A DNA stretch of 64,000 nt from Lactarius indigo (lineage: Eukaryota > Basidiomycota > Agaricomycetes > Russulales > Russulaceae), in contig JAFKAC010000055.1 in assembly GCA_025766275.1 (NCBI GenBank), positions 248,001-312,000 on the forward strand, given 5' to 3'. Under the pieces are notes generated by a model. That model was not told the DNA's origin, made no database searches, and saw only the letters and a program-made list of their open reading frames with translations. Shown here one piece after another: positions 23,800-36,349 of this stretch; within the stretch, counting starts at the first letter, position 1, and every line of letters begins with the position of its first letter. A program made the position numbers and the translations under genes.

Positions 23800-26592
23800 C
23801 TACTAGCATCGCCTACAATTTCTGCTCCAATAGTCCGTTGGGTCAACTATTAAAGTTTCTGTTGGAATATGAGAGTGACCCTTTTCTTTTATATCAGGTA
23901 TAACGTTCAGAACAACTAGCTTGTGCATGTAGTATGCTCCTCGGTAGCACATTTTGAATGCTATTGTCTTGGCCATTGTGCCACAAGCCAAAAGACTATA
24001 GTTATTGAATTTATATTTTACTGGCCCAGGTACAGTCACTATGACATTCCACGAATTTACGGACGCATGGAAACGATGAGATGTAGTGGTTATTTTTTGA
24101 AAATAGCGCGACAAGGAACCAGAACGCTTGCGTGCTAATGCCAGTGTTATGTACGTTGAGTATGAGTGTAACTTCGGTTTTGGGAGGACCTAGAAATAGC
24201 TCTAAGGCGAGGAAAGTCCCAATGAAAATCTTAGGCCTATATATGCCCCTGGCCCTTTGGCTACCTATGTGGGGAGAAGATCGTGATATGCGTCTTCCTA
24301 GCTTTCTTCCAAGTCAGGTGTCTATTGGGGTATCATTACTCAGATATCGACACCATTCTGATTACCCTATCATTGTGAGGCCTGGTAATTGTACAGATTG
24401 TGCGGCTGGTTCCAAAACGATACATTATCATGATGGTATTGCCAGTGCCACTGACTCATGTTACTGTAGGTGTCGATGTAGGCGTTGAGTAGCACAAGCG
24501 GGCTTCCAAAGCTGCACCGCAGTAGCCCACCTTCGTTATTTCTCGCCTGCCACCGAGGCGGGTGGTAGGTGTCTGTGACCTCTGCCTACAAGGGATGGAT
24601 GATGACAAAGAGGCGGAACTTGCGTTTGAACAGGCGGTATTTGCCGCATCACCTGATAATCGACTACTCCGTGGCCCATTACGCAGCCTTCTGGAACATC
24701 TCGATGCCTTGTTTGCAAAAGTATCAAAACCTTCGAGGCTCTAGCCCCATGGAGTCCCTGGGCGGCCCTCCATCAACCCGGGCCCAAGACAACGGAAGTT
24801 GGTGATTGTCCCTTTCGCCTGACGCTTAACCTAGTCTATCATACATCAATGGCACATTCACGGAATGGGTAAGGTTAAGACAGACTTCGAGACACCTGAT
24901 GGTTTTGGCCACCTTCACTCCCTCTAATCCCACATGTGCCTCTCACCTTTCATAGCGAGTACTCCCAGGTCCCTGGATTTTCGAAAGGTTTCCAGACCAT
25001 TTCAGCGTTAAGTTTGCATGGGTAGTATTTGCCTTTTTCGAGGCATCTTCACTCTCCACATAGTGCGCAGCTTTGACATTTCGGTTGTGAACCCCGCTCA
25101 GATGTTGACGCCCACGGTCTGGCACTTGTTTATACTTGAATATCGAATGGCCCTGAACGCGCCGTTTTGTCACCCAAATGGCTCTTTCGTGTTGGTGCCC
25201 TTGAGCCAATTGACCTTTTCCCCCAGTTCGGGAGACACAACCCTTTGTGAAGACACCCGTTGGTTGACAAGTTAGGAATGACTTGCAGAGGCAGTGAGAC
25301 TCAAATGGGAGACAACTCTCGTGCCCATGGATCGCACACCTCTTAATCTCCGCTTCCTAGGCTCATCAGAGCCACCAAGTGGAATTACGGACCTACCACA
25401 CCATTATACGTGCGTTGCGTACGTACGAGTGAAGGGCATACTAGTGGCTGTTGTTTTTTCTCCTGGAAAGTAACAGCGCCTGGATAATTCGCTTCCGCAT
25501 GTGCGTAAAAAAGTTCCAAGATCCGTGGTGTCAATGGTCAGTACAAGAATCCCAGGGTTTTGCGTTCTGTCGAACATACACCTCAATGTTCCGTCCCGTT
25601 AATGTATGGACAAACGGCGATACTATGATATCGCGTGACGGTGTGATCAGAGCATGGTCCACACGCAGGCACGCTTCACATAACAAACACCATTTTTAAC
25701 CCCTTCATCGTGTAAGTTAGATCTAGTTCTTTCGGATCATACGAGGATGGCTGGACGTGTTTCTAGAAAACAATGCGGATCAGTGGTCGAAACTCAGGAC
25801 GCTTCGAGTTGCACGCCAATGTCGGTTGTTTCAGGTGTCTACTAGCGTGCACGTCACCTCTCATGGGCACTTTTCTCGTGACACTTCTTTGGGCTGAACG
25901 TAGAGAGGATCCCTGGGTACCGTACTTATGTGGTGACATTGGTCAGAAGTCAGCTCGACGCTGGATGATTCGACCTGGTCATCCGCGAGGACTGATTAGT
26001 CTGATATTAGTAACGTTCTTGGGGTGCGTGCATGCACATACGGCGCCTAGTTGTCGACTTGGACGCCACGGCCGTTCCTGAAATTCTTGATGCCCTTGCT
26101 TTCCATCATGTCGCGTCAACTTCAACTCGCCACTTAGACTACCGCTCTTGGACAGCACAGCAAGAATTACCCTGGTAGACATAGAATACGGCAGACATCA
26201 ATACCGATCAAGATTCTCCTAACAATAAACCAACTAGCGGCGGCGGTAGATCCAGTGGTCAAGGGCAAGTCCAAGGGGTAAATCTGGCTGTTCAAGTTCT
26301 GCGGCCTCATTTTTCTTTCAATTCCTATACCTGGATGGGTCGCCGAAGCAGTTTATGATCGTGCGTCGGGGCCGACTCCACATTAACGAAAGAGGGCTGG
26401 TCTGGGTGTTGCGCAAGTCGAACTTGTCAAACGCAGTGTCACGTGGGTGTCTTAGCTCCGAACGGGCCGTAGCCCGGGCTCCTCAAAGGGGATTTTCTGC
26501 GGCATTTAGGCCCACAACGGCTTGAAATACATATATTTTACCGGAATTTCTCTTCCGCTTTCCGTCTGGTACTGTACTGATATGGTGCCTCG
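23800..26592. other. WSC array spacer 4-5, duplicate of 9.1-11.2 kb
   Basis: No gene recognised. From about 24540 the sequence parallels 9130-11230 block by block (for example 25700-25800 against 10320-10420). Copy 1 and copy 5 units are therefore a large segmental duplication that includes upstream DNA. Confidence 0.6.
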
Positions 26593-26734
26593 GCGCACTT
26601 AGTGCGCAACACATGTCCGCCTTCGCGAACAAGATGGTCACTGGGTCACTCAATCAGTCTCACCGCGCTGGCACATGACTTGTTCGCCGCCATGATGGCT
26701 GCGTGCCGCTTGAAGTGCGAGTCAAGTATATAAG
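26593..26734 (+). promoter_or_regulatory. WSC gene 5 promoter
   Basis: GCGCACTTAGTGCGC at 26593-26607 is the best dyad in the array (7-bp arms around a single T), 184 bp before the ATG. TATATAAG lies at 26727-26734. Confidence 0.65.
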
Positions 26735-26776
26735 GACTCAGAGTAGATGTTTTAATGCAGCCATCGAGACTTTGCC

Positions 26777-28256
26777 ATGCTTCGTCTGTCGATTCTCCTG
26801 TGTTCTTCTGTGTTCTTCAGGCAGGTGGGTATTCGGCCTTGTTTATGTCCTCAAATGCACCTAGAGCCTAAACCTTTGATCAACAGGTCTTAGCTGCCTC
26901 AGTGCGTCCTAGGAGCGATCCCTCAGGATGGGCGTCGTTCCGCTGCCTGGAGTGAGTTTTCTCCCTCATGCTCCAGATATTTTTGGTTGAGTGAAACTTT
27001 TTCACGTTTGTAGAGACGGTGGTAGCCCCTTTCACCTCCCACTGCTCAATGGCGCCTCCTATGACGACCACGCAAATATGACCATAGAAAGTTGTGCCAC
27101 CTTCTGCGATAGCCAGTCTGTGTCATACCGCTTTATGGGTCTGACTGACGGCTCTCACTGCTGTAAGTCCTCTATGGAGGATATGGTATCGTGTTGCTAA
27201 ATTAGGTGTCCTCATCTAGCGTGCGACAATTTCTTCGAGTATATCTTCCAGAGGGCAGGTAACCAGGCGTGCAGCAGCACCCCATGCAGTGGCGACCCAT
27301 CCGAGGTAAACTGTGGTGGCCCATCTGCAGCTAGTACCTATCAGAAGACCGACTCAACTTTCGTCATCCCGACCCCAGTCCCATCCGTTGGTCTGTGGAC
27401 GAGCCAAGGTTGTTACAGGTCAGTAAGTGTACACGTATCCTGATGCAGTGCTGACCATATTTCAGTGACTCGCCCAGCTCTCGTGCTCTGCATGCTAGGG
27501 TTGATGCTGGCGACACTACAGTGGAATCCTGTATCGCGGCCTGCCAGGCCCAAGAACACACGCTTGCAGGCGTAGAATTCGGGCAGGAATGCTGTGCGTC
27601 TACTACTCTGACTCATATTTATTGCGTAATTCACTGACGAATAAATGTTAGGGTGTGGCGAGGAGATTGATCATGGTCAAACGTTTGTTGGAAACGACAA
27701 CGGGATCAGGCACGGAAACTTCCGGCCATTCCCAGACAACGCGTACTGCAACATGCCTTGCCAAGGGGACCCCACCGAATTATGCGGCGGGGCAGGCAGG
27801 ATCAATGTGTACAATTTTACGGGAACATATCCTATCGGAGCCTCTGTCGTGGCGGCCGCTGGTGGGTGGACGTCTCGGGGTTGTTACAGGTACAGTTCGG
27901 TCATCGCTAATCCTGTCTCTCCGACTAAATGTCGATTGCCTCGAAAGTGACTCGACGTCCTCGCGCTCCCTTGAGCGTCGTGTTGATCCAGGGGACGTGA
28001 CGGTGGAATCGTGTGTGAGCACCTGTCAGTCACAGTCTTTCACGATCGCCGGTCTCGAGTTTGGTCAGGAATGCTGTATGTCCACCAACTATTCTTGATA
28101 CTGTCGCTGGCGCTGACTAACGGCTGGTGGTCAGGGTGCGGTAATCAGATCCAGTCGCCTGGCGCTTCCATTTCACAGAGCGCTTGTCACAAGGCGTGCA
28201 CTGGTGATAATACGGAAGTATGTGGTGGACCCGACGCATTGCAAATCTACTATTAG
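26777..28256 (+). CDS. Secreted triple-WSC-domain protein, array copy 5 (358 aa)
   Basis: Exons: 26777-26824, 26887-26951, 27014-27162, 27220-27418, 27466-27593, 27652-27889, 27948-28075, 28135-28256 (1077 nt). This is the shortest copy and the closest relative of copy 1. The two share the signal peptide type (MLRLS..LLCSSVFFRQ), DGGSPFHLPLLNGASYDDH in WSC1, and the GNDNGIRHGNFRPFPDNAYC region of WSC2. Unlike copy 1 it keeps the YNFTG sequon. It ends QIYY-stop, also as copy 1. Intact with conforming splice sites. Confidence 0.92.
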
Positions 28257-29325
28257 TTATTGCGTGATAATATTTACAATTTCTACATCGTAGTTCTGTA
28301 AGGACAGCTTGCGAGCTGAATTCAAGTCTAGTGACCCTCTTTTTTTCTTAGTTCTCGCTGCAAGATGTCAGGATAATTTCCCTGCGCACTTGCGTTCTGG
28401 CACTGGAGAAGTCGAATTTTTTTCTGTCCAGATATAGTCAGTGACACGACTGACGTATAATACCTGCTTCAAGTTGGTGTGAGCATCTATATATATAGAT
28501 CTACTCCCTGGTACAAGAGAGGTGTAGCTATTGACAGAGGAAATTATAGAGTGTATTTTGACCTGATACTACTGTACCAAATCACGAGAAATGTGGACGA
28601 TACTGTAGTAAAGCTGTCCGAGTCAATGAGGTGAGATCACGTAACGGTGTGATTTGGTCGACATCGCACAGAAACATACAGCGCCACACCACGACAATAC
28701 AAGTACAAATACCCCCATTGTGCGCTTCGGAATTCTGCGAGACGCTCACAAGATGGTGTAGTTGCTACCGTGTCGCGCCGCGAAATCATTTTTGATTGGC
28801 AACCCCGTGGGAGGCCCTACCTCAGGCTACAGTACTGCATTCTCCACATTCCTTCTCAAGACGGCGATATGGCACTGAAAACCTTATTCCCATGTCCGCT
28901 TCTTTGGCCACTTGGGCGTTCAGAGATTCGTAACATATGTCCTGGGGTACTGTACTTTTTCGGGGAGGTTGGTCGGATATAAGCTTGATTTTGAATAATC
29001 ACATAACTTACAACCGTCCACCTAGTGTAGCTGGGCGATGGTCACTGTATACCGTACCTCACCGTCGACTCAGACGCCGCAATCGTTCCTGCCTCGGATT
29101 CCCTTCCTTTCATTTCAGGTTGAGGCAACTCACCACTTAGGCCATCTGTTTTGAAGAGCTCAAGCACAGTGCAAACGTAGCCCTATAGGAGACACGCATG
29201 AACCAGAGTGCCTTTGACCGATTTTCTGACGGTTACTGATGGCGATAGACGCTCTTCTGGATAGAGCCCCCAAGGCACGCTGAATATTGACTTTCCCCAC
29301 ATCGGTGCTTAACGGTGACATGATC
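28257..29325. other. WSC array spacer 5-6
   Basis: No gene recognised. This is the shortest complete spacer. An AT-rich 16-bp palindrome (ATCTATATATATAGAT) lies at about 28486-28501. The remainder is similar to spacers 2-3 and 3-4. Confidence 0.5.
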
Positions 29326-29477
29326 GCATTCAGAGCGCAATACTGGACGGCAAGGAGAACTAACTGTAAATCGATTCATTCGCCTCAATGACCACACAAA
29401 ACCCGCTATCCTCTCACCATCACCCCTTCTGCAGTCGTGGAACGTGTCTCGATTAGGGAACGCGACTGATTATAAAG
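29326..29477 (+). promoter_or_regulatory. WSC gene 6 promoter
   Basis: The core GCATTCAGAGCGC at 29326-29338 is 189 bp before the ATG and is preceded by GGTGACATGATC. TATAAAG lies at 29471-29477. The leader has a minimal upstream frame ATG-CGT-TTA-ATC-TAG just after the TATA box. Confidence 0.6.
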
Positions 29478-29514
29478 AGAGTGGAGATGCGTTTAATCTA
29501 GCCGAGACATTGCC

Positions 29515-31013
29515 ATGCATAGTCTGTCGTCACTTGCCTTGGCGTTCGTGTTTTCAGCACAGGTAGGTGCACTACCTGCGGTTCGCGTCCTCAGAAAAGC
29601 CCTAGAGCATGATCTTGCTGATCAATAGGTCCTCGCTGCTTCGATGCGTCCTAGGGGCTTGGGACCTCCAGATTGGGAATTTTTGTTTTGCCTCGAGTGG
29701 GTTTTCGTCAGGCACCAGAAATATTTGCCCAAGTGAATACTTTCTTACTTCAGAGACAATCGTGACATTGGCTTCCCGCTACTCACCGGTGCAGGCTTTG
29801 CCGACCCGGCGGGTATGACGATAGAAAAGTGTGCCGACTTCTGCGATAGCCAACCGGTGTCATACCGCTTTATGGGCCTAACGGATGGCTTTCAGTGCTG
29901 TACGTACATCCATTCAAAAGATATTGATTTGATTTTCTGATATAACTATTATCAAGCGTGCGACAATTTCTTTGAGCATATCTTTGAGAGCGTCCCCGAT
30001 GGTGCTTGCAATGCGCCCTGCCCCGGAAATCCATCGGAGTTAGGTGGCTGTGGTGGTAAGGAACTTGGGCAACAGATGGCCAGTGCCTATCAAAGAGTCA
30101 ATTCGACCTTCATCATCCCGGCCCTGGTTCCATCTGTTGGTCTATGGAACGGCCTTGGTTGTTACAAGTCAGTGAGCCCACTTATACTAATGACAGCGCT
30201 GATCGTGTTTCAGTGATTCGGTCAGCGCCCGTGCTCTTCAGGTCCGAGTCAACGCCGGGAATACCACCGTAGAAACCTGTGTTGCCGCCTGCCAAGCCCA
30301 GGGATTCTCCCTTGCCGGCGTAGAATTCGGGAGGGAATGTTGTGCGCCTATTTTTTGAGTTCGGGTTCCGCTAGTGTGCACTGACGACCGTCAGGGTGTG
30401 GTTCACAACTCCAGCACGGTTCAAGGTTCTTTACAAACGACAATGGAATTGATCCTAGTAATCCCACTCACCGGCAAGACCCAGACTTACCGTTTTGTAA
30501 CATGGGCTGCCAAGGCGACCCGACAGAAGTATGTGGCGGACCAGCCTTGCTCGATCTGTACAACTTTATTGGGACGTATCCCATTGGAGCCTCTGTCGTG
30601 GCAGCCGCCGGCGGGTTGTCCTCGCGAGGTTGCTATAGGTACGACTCGGTCTTCTCAGCCTTTTCTGAATTGCTGTTGATCGCTTCGAAAGTGACTTGGT
30701 GTCGTCGCGCACGCTTCAGCGCCGTGTTAATGCAGGGAACGTGACAGTGGAATCGTGTGTGAGCGCATGCCAGTCACAGTCGTTCACTATTGCCGGTCTC
30801 GAATTCGCCCAGGAATGCTGTAGGTCTACCAATCTCTATTCGTGACAGGACGGCTAGCACTGACTGGTGACTGGTGTTCGCGTGTGATCAGGGTGCGGTA
30901 ATGCGATCGGGTCGCCCGGGGTCCCGATTTCACAGAGCGCATGCAACCAAGCGTGTATTGGGGACAATACTGAAGTCTGTGGTGGACCTAACGCGTTGCA
31001 GGTGTACTCCTAG
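29515..31013 (+). CDS. Secreted triple-WSC-domain protein, array copy 6 (364 aa)
   Basis: Exons: 29515-29562, 29629-29696, 29754-29899, 29957-30167, 30214-30341, 30395-30638, 30692-30819, 30892-31013 (1095 nt). The signal peptide is MHSLSSLALAFVFSAQ plus VLAA. Two conserved features are lost. The second domain reads YNFIG, destroying the sequon. The Trp that opens WSC3 (GGWTSRGCY) is replaced by Leu (GGLSSRGCY). The exon 3-4 acceptor is AAG rather than TAG or CAG. Otherwise open and in frame. The Trp loss could weaken folding of the third domain. Confidence 0.9.
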
Positions 31014-32757
31014 TTACCAGTATTGTGTTGTGCACAATTTCTACTTTGGTTGTCCACTGGGTCAAGGGTTGCTGTAATATTTTATTGAAATTTTGTGTCG
31101 TCAACGCACCAACAACACTCAACGTGCATGACTTTGTATCGATCCAAAACATCTGCAAAGTGGTGAAAGAGCAACTTGCAATTTGGCGGTACCTGCCCGA
31201 TGAGGTAGTAGCAACACCATATATTGGAACTAAGTCGCAGGCCCATACATGGGTTGGATGTTGGGCGAGGGTTTTTGGTCGCATTGAATTCCCTGACTTT
31301 CCTTGTCTATTTTGTCTTCACTAGATGCCCGTATAGACCTCAATCGAGCATCAATACAGCAGCTAATTCTCCTTGGCCTCGGCAAGGCCCACAGAGCTGC
31401 GTGACGTCGCCGCGCTCAAGCCGGCACTTACCCCTTTGCTGGAGGTTCTGTCCCTGAGCAACTCTACCTGTCTCCTTCATCCTTGTATGAAGGTAGGAAA
31501 TGTCAGCCACCGGACTTGTTTATGCAAGTGGCCATCGGGAGGTTAGGGTCTTTCCAGCTACTTCTGCCGCCTCCGTTATCGACACGGACAATATTTTCGA
31601 GAAGCCAGTTGTCGCTGCGAAAGGGGTCAGGAGAAAAGACGTTATTCTTTTCCACTGCACCCTGTGGCAGTTCTTTTCGCTTCCTGGGTGAAGAGAGGCA
31701 CCGGCAAGCGTCCACCGGTAACACATCAAGAAAATCAGTAAGACGCTAAATAACCCAGCTCCACGTCTAGAAGGACGGGTTGGCTAGACATAGATGTCAC
31801 TGCTTTGACCGGATACCTCGAGGGAGAATGGCGAATGGAAACCAGAATTCAAGCCCCATGCACCGATGGCGAATGCTAATGCAAGTTCAGGTGCCAATGC
31901 AAACGAACAAGGACCACTCACGAGAAACTCTAACAGAGTCTGGGGAAACCGAGGGAAAGGAGGGTTGAATTCGGTCATGAAGTTGAGAGCAGGTGACGAA
32001 GTCATTGTACGAGAGATGTGCAGCGGAGACAACACACGCCCCAGACAAATACCTCCGAACGAATGCCATTTCCAGGACCGCCACCAAGCGCTTTGAGTTC
32101 AGTTCTTCCGAACATTCCGAGGGTCTTGGAATCTGTGGAAAATAGTGGGGATCAAAGGCGGGGAGTCGGGACACTTACGTGCCAGCGTGCTAAGGTTACA
32201 CGGAACGAGAGCAAATGTCATTTTTGATTTGACAATTTTGGGAAGTCATACATCTTCCTCATTAAATGGCCATATGGCGGGGCCCAGGAAAAATTGCGAT
32301 GAAAGGTCCATGCAGTCACCTGGGCCACCTTGGCAGAGAGAAGAGGGCTGACCAAGGAATGTGTCATATCACTATCACTGGCACTGTCATATCAGGGTAG
32401 CGTTGGCCAGAAAACTGCTCTGGATATTGGACGATTAACCTTTCATTCTAAGAGGCATGTCGAAACTGGTCAACAACGATGCTGCCCCGATGCGTAGGTA
32501 CCCATTGGCAAACGTTGACTCAGACACGAGATTCAGTTCTGCCCACAACAGATCCCTCATTGTCCTTCGGGTCCAGCCGACTTGGCGCTCGGATCAACAT
32601 TGACAGATTCCGGGTTTGTCCAGAAACTAAACGCAGTGGACAACGACCCGTGCTATCCCCGTTCAATTTCCTGACATCTCGCAAGATGAGGCACCAGAGG
32701 GACAGTCGATGCTGTTGTATGACGTGCCTTCACCTGGTCCCTGACGGTGACATGATC
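31014..32757. other. WSC array spacer 6-7
   Basis: No gene recognised. Several short open stretches overlap on both strands with no codon pattern or known domain. A weak relationship to other spacers is visible near 32500-32750. Confidence 0.45.
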
Positions 32758-32921
32758 GCATTTAAAGCGCATGATGGAATGTAAACGCCACCAACTTAGA
32801 CTCAGATTGTACATGGACTCATTCACGTCAACGATCAATCAATGCCCTATATCTTCTCATGACCATCTATTTGATACCCATGGGACATAGCTCTCAATTA
32901 CGCAATGCGATCCCTTATAAG
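32758..32921 (+). promoter_or_regulatory. WSC gene 7 promoter
   Basis: The core GCATTTAAAGCGC at 32758-32770 is 205 bp before the ATG. The block CTCTCAATTACGCAATGCGA precedes TTATAAG at 32915-32921. That AATTACG block recurs before the TATA box of copies 2, 3, 8 and 9. Confidence 0.6.
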
Positions 32922-32962
32922 AGCGTGGAGAAGCTTTTTGAAGTGGGTACTGAAACTTTGCC

Positions 32963-34439
32963 ATGCATCGTCTGTCACAAGGTCTGCCGTTTCTCGTCTT
33001 GGTATCCACGTTTTCGACACAGGTATGTACACTTCCTCAAAAGGGCCGCTCGGGGCTAAACCTCCTGGCCAACAGGTTCTCGCCGCTTCGGTACATCCCA
33101 GGGACTTGGATCCCCCAGGATGGAGGAGTATTATCTGTCTAGAGTGAGTTTTCGTTCATGAACCAGATTTTCTTCAATGAATCCTTTTCTCCCTTAATAG
33201 AGACAATCGTGCCATCGGTCTCCCACTTTTCACTGGCGCTTTTTATGCAGACTCGGCTTTGACGATAGAAAAATGTATCGCCTTCTGCGATAGCCAGCCT
33301 GTGTCATACCGTTATATGGGCCTGACAGATGGCTTTGAGTGCTGTACGTCTAATTCAGATGAGGTGGCATCGATTTTGCTGACGTACCCAGCGTGTGACA
33401 ATTTCTTCGAGTATATTTTTGAGAGCGTCCCCGGTAGCTGCAACACGCCGTGCAGCGGCAACCCATCGGAGGTGGGTGGCTGTGGTGGCAAGGCAGATTC
33501 GCAACGGTTGGCCAGCCCCTATCAAAGAATTCATTCGACATTCGTCATCCCGACCATGGTCCCGTCTGTTGGTCTGTGGAATGGCCTCGGTTGTTACAAG
33601 TCAGTGAACGCGCACTTATCGTGATGGCAGCGCTGATTATGTTTTAGCGATTCGGTCAGCGCCCGTGCTCTCCAGGTCAGGGTCGACGCTGGACAAACGA
33701 CAGTTGAATCCTGTGTCGCCGCCTGCCAGGCACAGGGATTCTCGCTAGCCGGCGTGGAATTCGGGAGGGAATGTTGTAAGTCCATTTCTTGGGCTTGAGT
33801 ATTATATCTACTGATGAATATCAGGGTGTGGTTCACAGCTTCAGCATGGTTCTACGTTCTTTGGCAATAGTGACGGGATCCAGGACGCCAGACTCCGGCA
33901 AAGCCCAAACGCACGGCTCTGCAACATGGCTTGCCAAGGCGCCCCCAGCGAATTATGTGGTGGCCCAACCCTGCTCAATCTTTACAATTTCACTGGGATG
34001 TATCCCATCGGGGCCTCTGTCGTGACATCTGCCGGTGGGTGGTCCTCACAGGGCTGTTATAGGTACGGCTCGGTATTTATAAACACTGTCCGACTGAGCG
34101 TTGATCACCTCGAAAGCGATTCGGTATCGTCGCGCACGCTTGAGCGCCATGTTGACATAGGGACCGTGACAGTGGAATCTTGTGTGGCGGCATGCCAGTC
34201 ACAGTCGTTCACAATTGCCGGTCTCGAATACGCCCAAGAATGCTGTAGGTCTACCAATCTCTTTTTTTTGACGGAGTGGCTAGCGCTGACTGATTACCTG
34301 TGTTCGTGTGTGGACAGGGTGTGGTAATGAGATCGAGTCACCTGGGGTCCCGATTTCACAGAGTGCATGTAACCAAGTTTGTACTGGGGACAGTACCCAA
34401 GTATGTGGGGGGCCCAATGCGTTGCAACTGTACCACTAG
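32963..34439 (+). CDS. Secreted triple-WSC-domain protein, array copy 7 (364 aa)
   Basis: Exons: 32963-33022, 33076-33143, 33201-33343, 33392-33599, 33648-33775, 33825-34062, 34117-34244, 34318-34439 (1095 nt). Exon 1 is four codons longer than usual (MHRLSQGLPFLVLVSTFSTQ). Exon 3 is one codon shorter around FYADSALT. WSC2 has the substitution QGAPSELCGG for QGDPSE. WSC3 keeps DSVSSRTLER and ends QLYH-stop. The YNFTG sequon is present. Intact. Confidence 0.92.
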
Positions 34440-36148
34440 TGCGCTGCGTAATGTTGTATCTCTCATATAGTTCCAGGGAAACGGTCTTTCGAATTCTCAA
34501 TATTTACCAACATTCTCTATAATTCACAATGGGCGGCATTCGTACTAAAAGTAGAATTTTTCGCCACAGTTGAATCACTGACGTACATTTACTGGACGAG
34601 GGCTTCTGGGCACGGTGTGGCTTGTACTACCTACAAGAGCTGAAAGTTGAACGTATGAGGCCTACGTGAGGTGCGGTCGAGTCTAAAACGCTGAGACATT
34701 GCGCGCATGAGCACACAGCACCCCAATACCAAGAAATTGAAGTTCTGCAAGGCAACTTGACACCTACCGCTCAACGTCCCCAACTTCAAGGACTCAAACC
34801 TATGTAAATCGCCCATTTTGTGTAGTCGTGCCAGAGTCAAGGCACCCCCGGGCCAACAAATTATGAGGCGCTCTAATAACTTGATATTTCTGTGTGCTAC
34901 ACTGGCAGTATATGGATACAGCCCTCTTCTCCGAAAGATAGCCACCAGTACTCTGATTCCCCCTGCTCTCGCCAAGAAGTTCTAAATCTCGAAGTATCTC
35001 GTGTAGACTCGCATTCTTCCTAAATCTCGCTGGCGCCTCCAACCTAAATAGATAATCTTGTTTTGTTTCATTCGAACGCATCTTCGCGCACTCACAACAG
35101 AGCGGGAGAGGGGAAAGAGGCGCAGAATGTGGATAGATAGACACCCCGGTCGGAACGAGATTCCTGCGGCTCTGTGGGACGCAGCGAGCGATTTAAGATA
35201 GGGCCTACGCGGCGGACAGTACTGTGAACATGAAGGAAGGAGAATGGCCCCCTTTTTTTACCTTCCGCTGCCAGGACAACTGGCTCAGACACGTGCATAC
35301 AAGAGCTGGGAATGCGTGGGAGCGACAGAAGCACAATAGAGAGTATGTTCTGCTGGCCTGGTAGAGTAATTTTCTATAGAGTATACATGATGATTTGAGA
35401 TCGCAATTTGAACAGAACGCGCGGAAACATTATCACGCTACGAAGACGAAGACAACCATCTCATTGTGGGTTCCGGAAATCTGCCGGGCCGGGATCCTCA
35501 CATCACGGCGTCCACCAGTCGGTCCCAGGGTCGCATCGCGAAAATCCTTGCGAAAATCACTTAAGATTGACGACACACCGCAGGAAGCCTACCTGTGGTG
35601 TACAGCATACTCTCCACTCCTCAAAAACCGCAATTGTATCCCGGGAAAACCTGAACCCGCGCTGAAAACTTTGATGAAAATACAAGAAAAAGTCTTATTC
35701 CTATGCCTGCTTCTGGGCGATCAAAGACTCTTGGCATGCGTCCTATTCAGGAACGGTTTGTTGGATCAAGGGTTGGATACTAGTTCGGTGTCATGTTGAA
35801 TGGTGACATACTTTACAATCATTTGAGAACACCACTTGGCCGGATAATAGTCACCGCATACCGTACCTGGATGTTGACTTGGATGTCACGATCGTTCCTG
35901 GTGCCCATTTTCATTTCAGGTCGCCGGGTCCGACTCGCTACTTAGACTATCTGGTTTGAAGGGCTCGGGTAGGGTGTAAGTGCGGCCCTGCAAGAGAACA
36001 AACACGAACAACAACGACTCACAATATCCTCAATCAATTTGCTGATGCCCACTGGCGGCGAGAGACATTTATCTGGGTAAACTCGGAGCTCCCAAGGTAC
36101 GCTTGATATTCACTTGCCTACACACTGGTGCCTGAAGGTGACGGGATC
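34440..36148. other. WSC array spacer 7-8
   Basis: No gene recognised. The module at 34910-35340 resembles 17060-17530 and 20600-21240. A T-run follows the CATGAAGGAAGG motif at 35237. Confidence 0.5.
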
Positions 36149-36309
36149 GCATTTAATGCGCAATACCTGACAACTTAGAATGTGAGGGGTACTAACTGTA
36201 CATCAACTCATTTACCCCGATAACCACCTAATTCCCGCCATCTTCTCACCGTCATTTCTTCGAAACCCACGGAACGTGTCTCAATTACGGGATGAGACCA
36301 GTTATAAAG
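36149..36309 (+). promoter_or_regulatory. WSC gene 8 promoter
   Basis: GCATTTAATGCGC at 36149-36161 has 5-bp dyad arms and is 201 bp before the ATG. CTCAATTACGGGATGAGAC and TATAAAG (36303-36309) follow. Confidence 0.65.
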
Positions 36310-36349
36310 ACCATGGACGAGACGCGTTTACTCTAGCCAAGATATTGCC

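Noticed and set aside
28486..28501. AT palindrome as a replication origin or terminator
   Set aside because: Simple alternating AT sequence occurring once; no supporting context.
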